From Planctomycetales bacterium (GTDB lineage: Bacteria > Planctomycetota > Planctomycetia > Isosphaerales > Isosphaeraceae), in assembly GCA_027452145.1 (NCBI GenBank), contig DAIDHB010000439.1, positions 1 through 64,000 of the forward strand: a DNA stretch of 64,000 nucleotides, given 5' to 3'. The notes beneath the pieces were generated by a model. That model had not been told where the DNA came from. It saw only the letters and a list, made by a program, of their open reading frames with translations, and did not search any database. Shown here one piece after another: positions 1 to 9,137 of this stretch. The position numbers and the translations under genes are program-made. Every line of letters starts with the position of its first letter. The stretch's first letter is position 1.

Positions 1-139
1 AACGGATCCTGACAGTGGTGCAGACGCTCCGGCTGCGACGTCAGTCGGTCCTGGGATACCTGGAGCAGGCGATTACGGCTCATCGCAACGGCGAACCCGC
101 CCCCAAGCTGCTCGGATAATCAAGGCACTGAACGGTTAC
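1..139 (+). mobile_element. Right end of an IS66-family insertion sequence (truncated by window edge)
   Basis: The window opens inside the transposase reading frame. About 20 bases after its stop codon lies TGAACGGTTAC, whose reverse complement GTAACCGTTCA has the GTAA start typical of IS66-family terminal repeats. I therefore place the outer end of the element at 139. The base that follows belongs to the interrupted propeller gene. The left end and the 8-bp target duplication expected for this family are outside the window, so the boundary is inferred from the family pattern and from where homology of the neighbouring protein stops. Confidence 0.72.
3..119 (+). CDS. IS66-family transposase, C-terminal 38 residues (partial)
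   Basis: The frame reads to a TAA stop at 117-119. The tail contains TVVQTLRLRRQSVLGYLEQA followed by a short Pro-rich end (GEPAPKLLG), which matches the conserved C-terminus of IS66 transposases (TnpC/ORF3), DDE enzymes that move the element. Only the tail is visible, so nothing can be said about the catalytic core or whether the copy is active. It runs convergently into the beta-propeller gene that the element has interrupted. Confidence 0.75.
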   Translation, partial: RILTVVQTLRLRRQSVLGYLEQAITAHRNGEPAPKLLG

Positions 140-872
140 CCGGTGAGATTGGTGACGTAGAGGTTTCCTGCCGGGTCGAAAGCCAGGTCGGCCGGAGAGG
201 AGAGGCCGGTCGAGGCGAAGGTGCCCAGGTCCGTCCCAGTCGAGGAGAACTTCTCGACAGTGTTCGAGGTCTGGCTGACAACATAGAGGTTGCCCGCCTG
301 GTCGAACGCCAGGCCTTGCACCCCGCCCAGTCCCGACGCGAACGTGCCGAGATCGGTGCTTCCGGCGAGAACTTCTCCACCGTGCCATTGGCGTAGTTGG
401 CGACATAGAGGTTGCCTGCCTTGTCGAAGGCCAGTCCGCTGGGATTGTCCAGTCCCGTCGAGGCGAACGTACCCAGGTCCACCCCGGTCGGCGAGAACTT
501 CTCGACCTGACTCAAGGAATAGTTCCCGACGTAAAGGTTGCCGGAGCTATCGAACGCCAGTCCATTCGCGATGCCGGAAACCGAGGCGACGGCACCCAGG
601 CTCGTGCCGGTTGCTGAGGACTCATAGACAATCCCGGTCTGAGAGTCGACGTACAGGTTGCCAGCCTTGTCGAAGGCCAGATAACGGAGTGGCTCCCCGA
701 CGGAAGCGAAGGTTCCAAGGTCGGTGCCCGAGGATGAGTACCTCTCGACCGTGCCGCTGCCGTAATTCGCCACGAACACCTGGAGTCCCGCGCGGGATTC
801 GGCGGGGAAACCGCACAGGATGATCGCCGCCATCGCCAAGCCGAGCATGGCTCTCACAGATCCGGAACGCAT
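139..872 (-). pseudogene. Secreted NHL/SBBP-type beta-propeller protein, frameshifted and truncated by IS66
   Basis: Translation from ATG at 872 (GGAGGG Shine-Dalgarno just upstream) gives a signal peptide (residues about 1-28, ending ESRAG) and then repeats of about 40 residues with the pattern LAFD-x-AGNLYV followed by VEKFS-x-TG-x-DLGTFAS. Around position 360-364 the frame shifts: restoring one base makes the repeats continue smoothly into the frame that ends at 136. The last codon before that stop overlaps the IS66 terminus, so the stop codon itself is provided by the insertion sequence. At least five to six repeats are visible and the protein was probably longer. Such proteins are usually extracellular in planctomycetes; ligand unknown. 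A sequencing error could explain the frameshift but not the IS junction. Confidence 0.75.
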
Positions 873-1056
873 CAGGCCCTCCGCTCGAAGACCCGTTGTC
901 ACGTCGTGGTTCTGTTCTTCATCCCCTGCCTACAGTCACGCCGCGGCGGCAAACCGGACGCCGCAATTTCGGTTTCTTGCACCCACCCCCGACGAGCAAG
1001 GCAGGCATGCGCGCCTCCGTCATGTGTTGCGACACGGAAACACCTGGAGAATATCC

Positions 1057-1085
1057 TTGCATTTCTCGTTGCGGCTCCGCATACT
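1057..1085 (+). promoter_or_regulatory. Possible sigma-70-like promoter upstream of the ECF sigma gene
   Basis: TTGCAT (1057-1062) and CATACT (1080-1085) are separated by 17 bases in an AT-richer patch of the 259-bp gap before the sigma factor gene. Each hexamer matches the vegetative consensus at about four of six positions, so this is a suggestion only. Confidence 0.3.
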
Positions 1086-1131
1086 TATCGAACCGCGCGA
1101 TGCGACGAACCACGCATGAGAGTCCGGGACG

Positions 1132-1788
1132 ATGGACGTTTCGACAAACGCGAATTGTCCGGACGAAACTGGGGGTGAACCGATTGGAGTGATCGCGACG
1201 GCCGATACCGATCGGTTCTCCGGGACTGACGATTCCGGTCTGCTGCTCGATGGCTGCCGCCAGTATCTCTTGATGATCGCCAACGAGGTGATCGGGCCGG
1301 AGCTCCAGGCAAAGCTGGGAGCCTCGGACCTGGTCCAGGACACGTTCGTCGAGGCCCAGCGGCACATCGCCGGGTTCCGGGGACGGAGCGAAGCCGAGCT
1401 GCGAGCCTGGCTGCGGAAGATCCTCGAATGCCGGCTATCGAATCTCCGTCGTTCGTTCCTGGCGACCGAGAAACGCGCCGCCCGGCGCGAAGTGGCGATC
1501 GAAACCCTCCTGGCCAGGACGGACCAGGAGTGTGGTGTGCTGGCGAGTCGAACGCCGTCGCCGAGCAGCCATGCGGCCCACTCCGAGTTGACTGAAGCGT
1601 TCAATCTGGCGCTGACTCGGCTGCCGGAGCATTACCGGCAAGCCATCGCTTGGCGGCACCAGGAACAGCTTGGCTGGGACGAGATCAGCCAGCGGATGGG
1701 CTGCACCGCCGAGGCGGCGCGCAAAGTCTGGAGCCGGGCCGTCCAGCAACTGCGGCGGGAACTCGCCGAGTACGAGCCGTTGCCTTGA
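1132..1788 (+). CDS. ECF-type RNA polymerase sigma factor (planctomycete type)
   Basis: A 218-residue sigma-70 family protein. Region 2 is visible around residues 40-110 (ASDLVQDTFVEAQRHI... with the LRAWLRKIL segment that contacts the -10 region and core polymerase). Region 4 lies around residues 155-210, with the helix-turn-helix segment LGWDEISQRMGCTAEAARKV that would read the -35 element. No anti-sigma factor gene is adjacent; instead a Ser/Thr kinase follows on the same strand, the arrangement common for planctomycete sigma factors thought to be controlled by phosphorylation (inference here). The start is chosen at ATG 1132, without a strong ribosome-binding site; internal starts downstream are possible. 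Confidence 0.88.
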   Translation: MDVSTNANCPDETGGEPIGVIATADTDRFSGTDDSGLLLDGCRQYLLMIANEVIGPELQAKLGASDLVQDTFVEAQRHIAGFRGRSEAELRAWLRKILECRLSNLRRSFLATEKRAARREVAIETLLARTDQECGVLASRTPSPSSHAAHSELTEAFNLALTRLPEHYRQAIAWRHQEQLGWDEISQRMGCTAEAARKVWSRAVQQLRRELAEYEPLP

Positions 1789-1895
1789 GGACGGGTCGGC
1801 TCGTTCGGCCGGCGGTCCGCCGTCGCGGATCGGTCTGGTCGATAGCATCGATGGGGAAGATTGCGTATCCCATCGATCGAAAAGACGAGACGCAG

Positions 1896-2006
1896 ATGGT
1901 CACGATGGTTGCACCCTTCCGGATCGGACCGGCCGATCATGGCCGCATGATGACCCTCGAACAGTTTCGGGAGGCGGAAGAGACGGATAGGTACTCTCAT
2001 GAGCGG
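1896..2006 (+). pseudogene. Relic of the N-terminus of a Uma2-type (DUF820) putative nuclease
   Basis: From ATG 1896 the frame reads VAPFRIGPADHGRMMTLEQF, then REAEETDRYSHE. This resembles the N-terminal region of planctomycete Uma2 proteins (typically GPADHGRRMTLEEF...AEE...YRYELARG). The similarity ends about where the kinase gene begins in another frame (ATG 1999). The rest of a Uma2 domain is absent, so I read it as a remnant left by a deletion or rearrangement. The match rests on recall of the family pattern, not on a search. Confidence 0.45.
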
Positions 2007-5000
2007 CGATGCGAGCAAGCGATCAGAAGAGCGCCTGGCCGACGCGCTGGCCGCGTACGACGACGCGCTGGCTGTCGGCCGGGAGACGCCGGCGGAGGCG
2101 CTCGAGGAAGCGGTGGACCCTACGCTCCGGTCCGAGTGGAACCGGCTTGCCGCCTTCCTGACGCTCGTCGAGCGGGCGTGGCCCCGCAATGGCGCCGCGA
2201 CGGATCACTCGACCGAGTCGATTCCTTCCGGGATCGCACCCAGGACCGATCCCAACTGGAGCGAGGCGGGCGACCGGTTCGGCCGGTTCCGGATCCTGCG
2301 GGTGTTGGGCCAGGGCGGCTTCGGGGTCGTGTTCCTCGCCTGGGATCCGTCGCTGCGCCGGCAGGTCGCGCTCAAGGTGCCCCAGCCCGAGGCCATGATC
2401 GCGCCCGAGGCCCGCAAGCGGTTCTTCCGCGAAGCCCGCGCCGCCGCGGGACTTGACCATCCCGGCATCGTGCCGATTTATGAGGCCGACAGCGTCGGCA
2501 CGATCTCCTACATCGCCTCGGCCTACATCCCCGGCCCCACTCTGGCGGAGTGGTTGAGTCGACAGCCCGCTCCCGTCCCGCCGCGCGACGCGGCCGCGCT
2601 CGTCGCCGCCCTGGCGCGCGCCGTGCAGCACGCCCATGACCGCGGCGTCCTGCACCGCGACCTCAAGCCGAGCAACATCCTGCTCCAGCCGCCGGCCGAC
2701 GACGACCCGGCCTGCGATTTTGGTGTGCACCTGGGTGAGTTCCAACCGCGGATCACGGATTTCAGCCTGGCCTGGCAGGCCGATGGCGATGGGCCGAAGA
2801 CCCTCAGTGGGGTGCCGCTCGGTACTCCCCCGTACATGGCCCCGGAGCAGGCCGCGGGTCGCCTCCGGGCGATCGGCCCGCCGACCGATGTCTATGGCCT
2901 GGGCTCGATCCTCTACGAGCTGCTGGTCGGGCACCCGGCGTTCGAGGCCGACAGCCAGGTCGAGACGCTGAGGATGGTGATCCAGGACGAGCCGACCCCG
3001 CCGCGGCGGATGCGCCGGGACCTGCCCGTCGCCTTGGATGCGATCGCCCTCAAGTGCCTGGCCAAGGACTCGGCCCGCCGCTATCCGACCGCCTGCGAGC
3101 TGGCCGAAGACCTCGAACGGTTCCTCCGCGGCGAACCGGCCCGGGCACGCCCACCCAGCTGGCGCGAGCAGGTCGCCCGCCGGGCCCGGCGTCACCCGGC
3201 CGCGCTCTCCGTCCTGGCCATCGCCGCCCTCTGTACCGGTACACTCGTGATCGGCTGGCGGTGGTACGCGCAGCAGCTCGAAGCGAGCCGGCAAACGGCC
3301 CACCAACGGGACGCGGACGCGCGGCGGAGTGAAGACGCGCGGCGACGTACCCGCTACGTCGCCGACCTGCGCCAGGCCGCGGAGCATCTCCGCTCCGATC
3401 AAACGACGCTCGCCCACAACCTCCTCGCCAGGTATCGATCCCGGCCCGGCGAGGACGACCTGCGCGAGTTCTCCTGGTATCACCTCTGGCGGCGGTGCCA
3501 CCTCGAGCGACGGACGCTTCCGGGACCCCGCGACGTCGTTTATGCCGTGGAGTTCTCCCCCGACGGTGAGCTGCTCGCCGGCGCCTGCAGGGACGGCAGC
3601 GTGCTGATCTGGGAAACGGTCGGGTGGAAGGTGGTCCGCACCATCGCGGCATCGCCGAAGGAGGTCAACTTTGCCACGTTCTCCCCGGACGGCAAGGCCA
3701 TCGCGACCGTTGACGACGAGGGGAAGCTCAAATTGTGGGAAATGGTCTCGGGCCGGCTGCTTCGCGAGATCCCGGCCCACCAGGGCGACGCGGTGATCGC
3801 CCGGTTCACCCACGACGGCAAGACCATCATCACGGGCGGTCGTGACGATCGACTCATCAAGCTCTGGGATCGCGCGTCGGGGCACGAGCAGACGGCATTC
3901 CGCGTCGGAGATGGCAAGCTGGAGAGCGCGGCGCTGTCGCCGGGCGGCTCGGTCCTGGCGTGTGTGGGGGCTCGCGCCATCAGTCTGCACCGAGCCATCG
4001 ATGGGAAGCGTTTCGGCTCGATTCCCGCCGAGGACGAGGTCCAGTGCGTGGTGTTCTCGCACGATGGCAAGAGTCTCGCCACCGCCCACGAAAGCGATCG
4101 AATCGTCCGCCTGTGGGATGTGTCCACCCGCCGGCTGATTCGTGAGTTCGCCGGGCATAACGGCGGCGTATACTCGGTGGTATTCTCAGCCGATGATCGG
4201 ACGATCGTTTCCGGCAGCAGAGATTACACGCTACGGCGCTGGGACGTGGCGACGGGCGCCCAGCTCGGGGTCCTATCCGGGCATACCGAGCGTGTCTGGG
4301 CCGTCGCAATCGCGCCAGACGGCCGCACAGTCGTCTCCGCCGGCGCGGATGGCACCGTCAGGCTGTGGGATCTCGAGCCGGCCGCCGCGCGCGTCCGGCT
4401 GCCGGTCGGGGAGACGTCTGCCATCGCGTTCTCGGCTGATGGACGGGTCCTGAAGACCTTTGAACTCGGGCCGAGGCGTGCCGTCACAAGCTGGGACGTT
4501 CGTTCGGGGCGTGTGCTGGACCGCGTGCCCGTTGTCCTGCCAAAAAACGTGCGCATGTCAGCATTCTCGAATGATTGTCGACTATTGGCGGTGATGGACC
4601 ACGAGTCGGATCTTACCGTCCACGACCTGGCCACGGGTCGGAATCAACGATTCCACGATCCGGCGCCCAGGTTATGCTTCGATCTGGAGTTCTCGCCTGA
4701 CAACCGATTCCTCATGGTTTCCCGCGGGCGTCGCATCTGGGACTTATCGAACCAATGCCTGGTTCGACTCCCGTGGGCAGAGGGGTGCGAAAAGTGCTTC
4801 AGCCCGAGCGGCGAGATCGTTACACTCGTTACCGATCAGGCCGCCCACCTCTGGAATCCCGACACCGGGCAGGAACGAGTGCTACGCATCAAGACTTCCG
4901 GGCCCAGCGTGGTGAGGTTTTCCCCCGACGGGCGCCTGGTCGTGATAACGAGCACGAGTCAACATATAGTAATTTGTACAGTGGCACCCCTTCAGCCCCG

Positions 5001-5313
5001 GACCACTGTTCCCGAACAGGCTCACGATCCTCGGACCCTTGCCTTCTCTCCCGATGGCAAGACCCTCGCCTTCGGTCTCGATGTTCCCTCGGCCAGGTTC
5101 TGCGACACCGCGACGGGTGAGGTATTGCTGACTGTCGATGGATTATCCGACGTGCCCCACATGCTCCGCTTCTCGCCGGATGGCCGGGCCGTCGCATTGC
5201 TCACCTGCGAAAGTCCCGGTCGCCTCTCTGAGGTGACTCTGCTGCGAGCAACCCAGGATGACCGCGATTCGGCCGTACCCGATCCCAATTGGCACGACCC
5301 GCCGCACCCTTGA
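1999..5313 (+). CDS. Receptor-like Ser/Thr protein kinase with C-terminal WD40 propellers
   Basis: 1104 residues. A cytoplasmic Hanks-type kinase domain spans about residues 94-375: glycine loop GQGGFGV (104-110), VALK lysine K126, HRD at 219-221 with DLKPSN, and APE at 281-283. The metal-binding DFG motif reads DFS (254-256), which is unusual. One membrane helix follows at about 400-420. Residues about 510-1090 then hold roughly 14 WD40-like units (FSPDG...LWD), enough for two seven-bladed propellers, probably outside the cytoplasm as a sensor. The start ATG has no strong ribosome-binding site and sits where the Uma2 relic ends. It follows the ECF sigma gene by 210 bases and is likely its signalling partner. 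DNA around 4560-5000 is visibly less GC-rich than the kinase half. Confidence 0.9.
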   Translation: MSGDASKRSEERLADALAAYDDALAVGRETPAEALEEAVDPTLRSEWNRLAAFLTLVERAWPRNGAATDHSTESIPSGIAPRTDPNWSEAGDRFGRFRILRVLGQGGFGVVFLAWDPSLRRQVALKVPQPEAMIAPEARKRFFREARAAAGLDHPGIVPIYEADSVGTISYIASAYIPGPTLAEWLSRQPAPVPPRDAAALVAALARAVQHAHDRGVLHRDLKPSNILLQPPADDDPACDFGVHLGEFQPRITDFSLAWQADGDGPKTLSGVPLGTPPYMAPEQAAGRLRAIGPPTDVYGLGSILYELLVGHPAFEADSQVETLRMVIQDEPTPPRRMRRDLPVALDAIALKCLAKDSARRYPTACELAEDLERFLRGEPARARPPSWREQVARRARRHPAALSVLAIAALCTGTLVIGWRWYAQQLEASRQTAHQRDADARRSEDARRRTRYVADLRQAAEHLRSDQTTLAHNLLARYRSRPGEDDLREFSWYHLWRRCHLERRTLPGPRDVVYAVEFSPDGELLAGACRDGSVLIWETVGWKVVRTIAASPKEVNFATFSPDGKAIATVDDEGKLKLWEMVSGRLLREIPAHQGDAVIARFTHDGKTIITGGRDDRLIKLWDRASGHEQTAFRVGDGKLESAALSPGGSVLACVGARAISLHRAIDGKRFGSIPAEDEVQCVVFSHDGKSLATAHESDRIVRLWDVSTRRLIREFAGHNGGVYSVVFSADDRTIVSGSRDYTLRRWDVATGAQLGVLSGHTERVWAVAIAPDGRTVVSAGADGTVRLWDLEPAAARVRLPVGETSAIAFSADGRVLKTFELGPRRAVTSWDVRSGRVLDRVPVVLPKNVRMSAFSNDCRLLAVMDHESDLTVHDLATGRNQRFHDPAPRLCFDLEFSPDNRFLMVSRGRRIWDLSNQCLVRLPWAEGCEKCFSPSGEIVTLVTDQAAHLWNPDTGQERVLRIKTSGPSVVRFSPDGRLVVITSTSQHIVICTVAPLQPRTTVPEQAHDPRTLAFSPDGKTLAFGLDVPSARFCDTATGEVLLTVDGLSDVPHMLRFSPDGRAVALLTCESPGRLSEVTLLRATQDDRDSAVPDPNWHDPPHP

Positions 5314-5552
5314 GGCGAGCCCATCGTGGCGAACGAGCGCTCGTGGGACACAACGAGAACGACCGTGGATCCGACTCGGGTCCGCCGCTCGGATATTTCC
5401 GTTTTCCGGAGGACAAGCCGTGGCCGGGACGATACAATGATTGTTTAACCGCGCGTCCGGTCGCGCTCATGCCACGACCGGGCGGATGAACGGACGGACA
5501 CAGACGGACGGATAGACAGAACTCTCGACGAGCGTTACCAGGGAGCGTGCCG

Positions 5553-7031
<1,479 letters not shown>

Positions 7032-7088
7032 GTCGGTCGGCCGTGGTCAGCGGCCAGTTAGGACTGTTCCCGGCGGCTTTCAGTGTTT

Positions 7089-7160
7089 CGTAGGGTGGGC
7101 AATGCCACCACCACTTTCGAGGTCTTTCGTCTGTGGTGAACACGTTTCGCCCACCCTACG
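7089..7160. repeat. 12-bp inverted repeat between convergent genes
   Basis: CGTAGGGTGGGC (7089-7100) is matched exactly by its reverse complement GCCCACCCTACG (7149-7160), with a weaker CACCAC/GTGGTG pair inside. It lies between the 3' ends of the DUF1501 gene and the opposing glycosyltransferase gene. It could act as a bidirectional terminator or be a dispersed repeat; it has no T-tract. Confidence 0.6.
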
Positions 7161-7175
7161 CGGGGCGATCCCGCC

Positions 7176-7922
7176 TCACGGCCGGTCCTCGTCCTCGCGG
7201 TACTCGATGTCGAGCGTGCAATTGAGGATCCGCTGCCGGGGGTTGAGATCCTCGAAGCTGAACCCATACTTGCCGAAATGATAGAGCTTGATGCTCGTAT
7301 CGGCCATCGGCGTGACGCCGATCTGGTGCAATCGGTGCGAGAAGCTGTAGTCCTCGGTGAGGTAGCGCGTGCCGCCGCGGCCGTCGGGTACGTACAGGGG
7401 CTGGAAGAACGGGTAAAACCCCTTCACGGGCCCCCAGTGGCATTCGGGCAGCTTCAATTCTTCGATCATCCGGTGCAGCACCTCGGCGCGGATGCGCAAA
7501 AACCCGGTCGAGGCATAGAGCAGCGGATACAGCCCCGGCGCCGCCGGCCCGAACACGACCCGGTTCACCCCGGCGGCGAACGCGCCCGAGTAATCCGTGC
7601 CGGTCTTCTTCATGTAGATCCCCGCCACCACCGGCTCGGGCCGGGCCAGCAGGCGCAGGGCATCGGCCGGGTCGAAGCCGATATCCGCGTCGATGAACAG
7701 AATCCGGTCGAAGCCGTCGCGGAGCGCCTGGCTGAGCATCACGCACCGCAACAGGTCGATCGCCGAGAACGACGCGCGGCGCACCTGCACCCCGGCCAGC
7801 CCGACCCCGCGCAGGCCCTCGTCGCACTCCTTCTCGACGGCCGAATAGTACGGCACCAGCACCACCGGCCGCCCGGGGACCTGCGACGGGTGCGTACCCG
7901 CCGAGACCGTCACCGTGTCCAT
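7176..7922 (-). CDS. Glycosyltransferase-like (GT-A fold) protein
   Basis: 248 residues. The central segment FDRILFIDADIGFDPADALR carries a D-x-D motif after a hydrophobic strand, as in nucleotide-sugar-dependent GT-A enzymes. The order of hydrophobic strands, the later GIYMKK and the acidic LTEDYSFSHR segments also fit that fold. No signal peptide is present, so a cytoplasmic location is likely. It begins 4 bases after the end of the metallo-beta-lactamase-fold gene, with GGAGAA inside that gene's last codons as ribosome-binding site, so the two are probably co-transcribed. Donor and acceptor are not predictable. Confidence 0.65.
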   Translation of the reverse strand: MDTVTVSAGTHPSQVPGRPVVLVPYYSAVEKECDEGLRGVGLAGVQVRRASFSAIDLLRCVMLSQALRDGFDRILFIDADIGFDPADALRLLARPEPVVAGIYMKKTGTDYSGAFAAGVNRVVFGPAAPGLYPLLYASTGFLRIRAEVLHRMIEELKLPECHWGPVKGFYPFFQPLYVPDGRGGTRYLTEDYSFSHRLHQIGVTPMADTSIKLYHFGKYGFSFEDLNPRQRILNCTLDIEYREDEDRP

Positions 7923-7926
7923 GGCG

Positions 7927-8952
7927 TCAATTCTCCTTCGACTCGGGGGCCCTTGATGTTGCCGGGGCTGGCTCGCCGTCCGCCCGCTTCCCGGAACCGC
8001 CTCGCTCGCGCGCGAGCTGCCGGCAAAACGCCTCGCGCCCGGCCTTCACGAACGCGCGATATCCCTCGGGGTCGATGAAGGGATTCGGCCGCTCGCCCGC
8101 CTCGAGCCGGCGGCGCTTGGCGGCGAGGTCGAAATGCGTTCCGTGCGGCGCGAGGAACACGTCGCACGGCAGATTCTCGAGCACCGCGAACGTCCGCTCG
8201 TAGTCCTCGGCGATCGCGGGGTATTTCGGGTTATCCACCAGACTCACGCCGACCAGGATCGTGGTGCCGCCGTAAAACACCACATCCCGTCGCACGCCCT
8301 GCTCGTCCTCGACCGCCATCGTCCACGTCGTGCAGCCCCGGGTGTGTCCGGGCGTCAGGTGCGCCGTCAGCACGACCCCGCCGAGGGATACAGTGTCGCC
8401 GTCGGCGATGATCCGATCGGCCTGCGCGGGCGGGTAGTCGACCACGTCCTCGGCCGTCGGCAGGAAGTCGCCGCGCCCGCCGCGCGCCAGCAGGTCGGCG
8501 TCAGCCCGGCTCATCACGATCTTTGCGCCGGCGATCCGTTGAATCGCCGCGTGGCCACCGGCGTGGTCGAGGTGCGCGTGATTCGCCAGCAGCAGCTTCA
8601 CGTCCTCGACCCGGAATCCCAGCTTCTTCATCGAGTCGCGGATCAACGGGACGGTCTCGTCGAACCCGCTATTGATCAGGATGTGCCCCTCGGGCGTGGC
8701 AATCAGGTAGACCGCCGTGTTCGCCGCACCGACATAGTAGATGTTGCCGACGATCCGGAACGCCGGGAACGGCCGGTTCATCGCCCGCAGCGAGGCCTCG
8801 ACCTGCCGGCGCGCGAACGCCCGCGCGGCGTCCTTGAGCCCGCCGGCCGGCCCCTGGGCCGTCGCAAGAGGCGGACTCGCCGCGATGCCGAGGATGACCG
8901 CAAGGCCAGTCGCCAACGAGGCGGATCGTGACGGGTGCGCGATGACTTTCAT
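7927..8952 (-). CDS. Secreted metallo-beta-lactamase-fold hydrolase, subclass B3-like
   Basis: 341 residues from ATG 8952, chosen because GGAGGAG lies 7-8 bases upstream. Residues 1-32 form a signal peptide ending at ATAQ. Zinc ligands are visible: H125-x-H127-x-D129-H130 (HAHLDH), H203 in TPGHTRGCTTW, and a later His in APHGTH. This ordered set is the pattern of subclass B3 enzymes. Family members include true carbapenemases but also many hydrolases of unrelated substrates, so antibiotic resistance cannot be claimed. Expected location is periplasmic. It heads a two-gene unit with the glycosyltransferase-like gene. Confidence 0.85.
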   Translation of the reverse strand: MKVIAHPSRSASLATGLAVILGIAASPPLATAQGPAGGLKDAARAFARRQVEASLRAMNRPFPAFRIVGNIYYVGAANTAVYLIATPEGHILINSGFDETVPLIRDSMKKLGFRVEDVKLLLANHAHLDHAGGHAAIQRIAGAKIVMSRADADLLARGGRGDFLPTAEDVVDYPPAQADRIIADGDTVSLGGVVLTAHLTPGHTRGCTTWTMAVEDEQGVRRDVVFYGGTTILVGVSLVDNPKYPAIAEDYERTFAVLENLPCDVFLAPHGTHFDLAAKRRRLEAGERPNPFIDPEGYRAFVKAGREAFCRQLARERGGSGKRADGEPAPATSRAPESKEN

Positions 8953-9015
8953 GACCGACTCCTCCGCCTGCCGCGACCGCGAGCCCGGCCGTGTCTCCTC
9001 TGCTCTCGACCCGCG

Positions 9016-9021
9016 ATTATA
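9016..9021 (-). promoter_or_regulatory. TATAAT -10 box candidate for the metallo-beta-lactamase-fold gene
   Basis: The minus strand reads a perfect TATAAT at 9021-9016, 64 bases upstream of the start codon. No convincing -35 hexamer is seen 17 bases further up, so activity is uncertain. It faces a second TATAAT on the plus strand about 75 bases away. Confidence 0.4.
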
Positions 9022-9090
9022 CAAGACCCGCGGGAGCTGCGCGACCCGCGACGGCCCCAACCGGGGCATTCCCCGATCGCCGACGGCCGA

Positions 9091-9096
9091 TATAAT
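9091..9096 (+). promoter_or_regulatory. TATAAT -10 box candidate for the HEAT-repeat lipoprotein gene
   Basis: A perfect TATAAT on the plus strand ends 41 bases before the start codon of the next gene. The -35 region is not obvious. Together with the minus-strand box it makes a divergent promoter region. Confidence 0.4.
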
Positions 9097-9137
9097 CGTG
9101 ATCGCATCGAATCGATCATCTCACCGGGAGGAACCTC

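Noticed and set aside
2023-4158. 711-residue open frame antisense to the kinase gene
   Set aside because: It mirrors the real gene codon for codon and has no motifs; long antisense frames are expected at this GC content.
7927-8952. Antibiotic-resistance carbapenemase
   Set aside because: The B3 metal-ligand pattern is present, but the same pattern occurs in many non-lactamase hydrolases, so only the fold is claimed.
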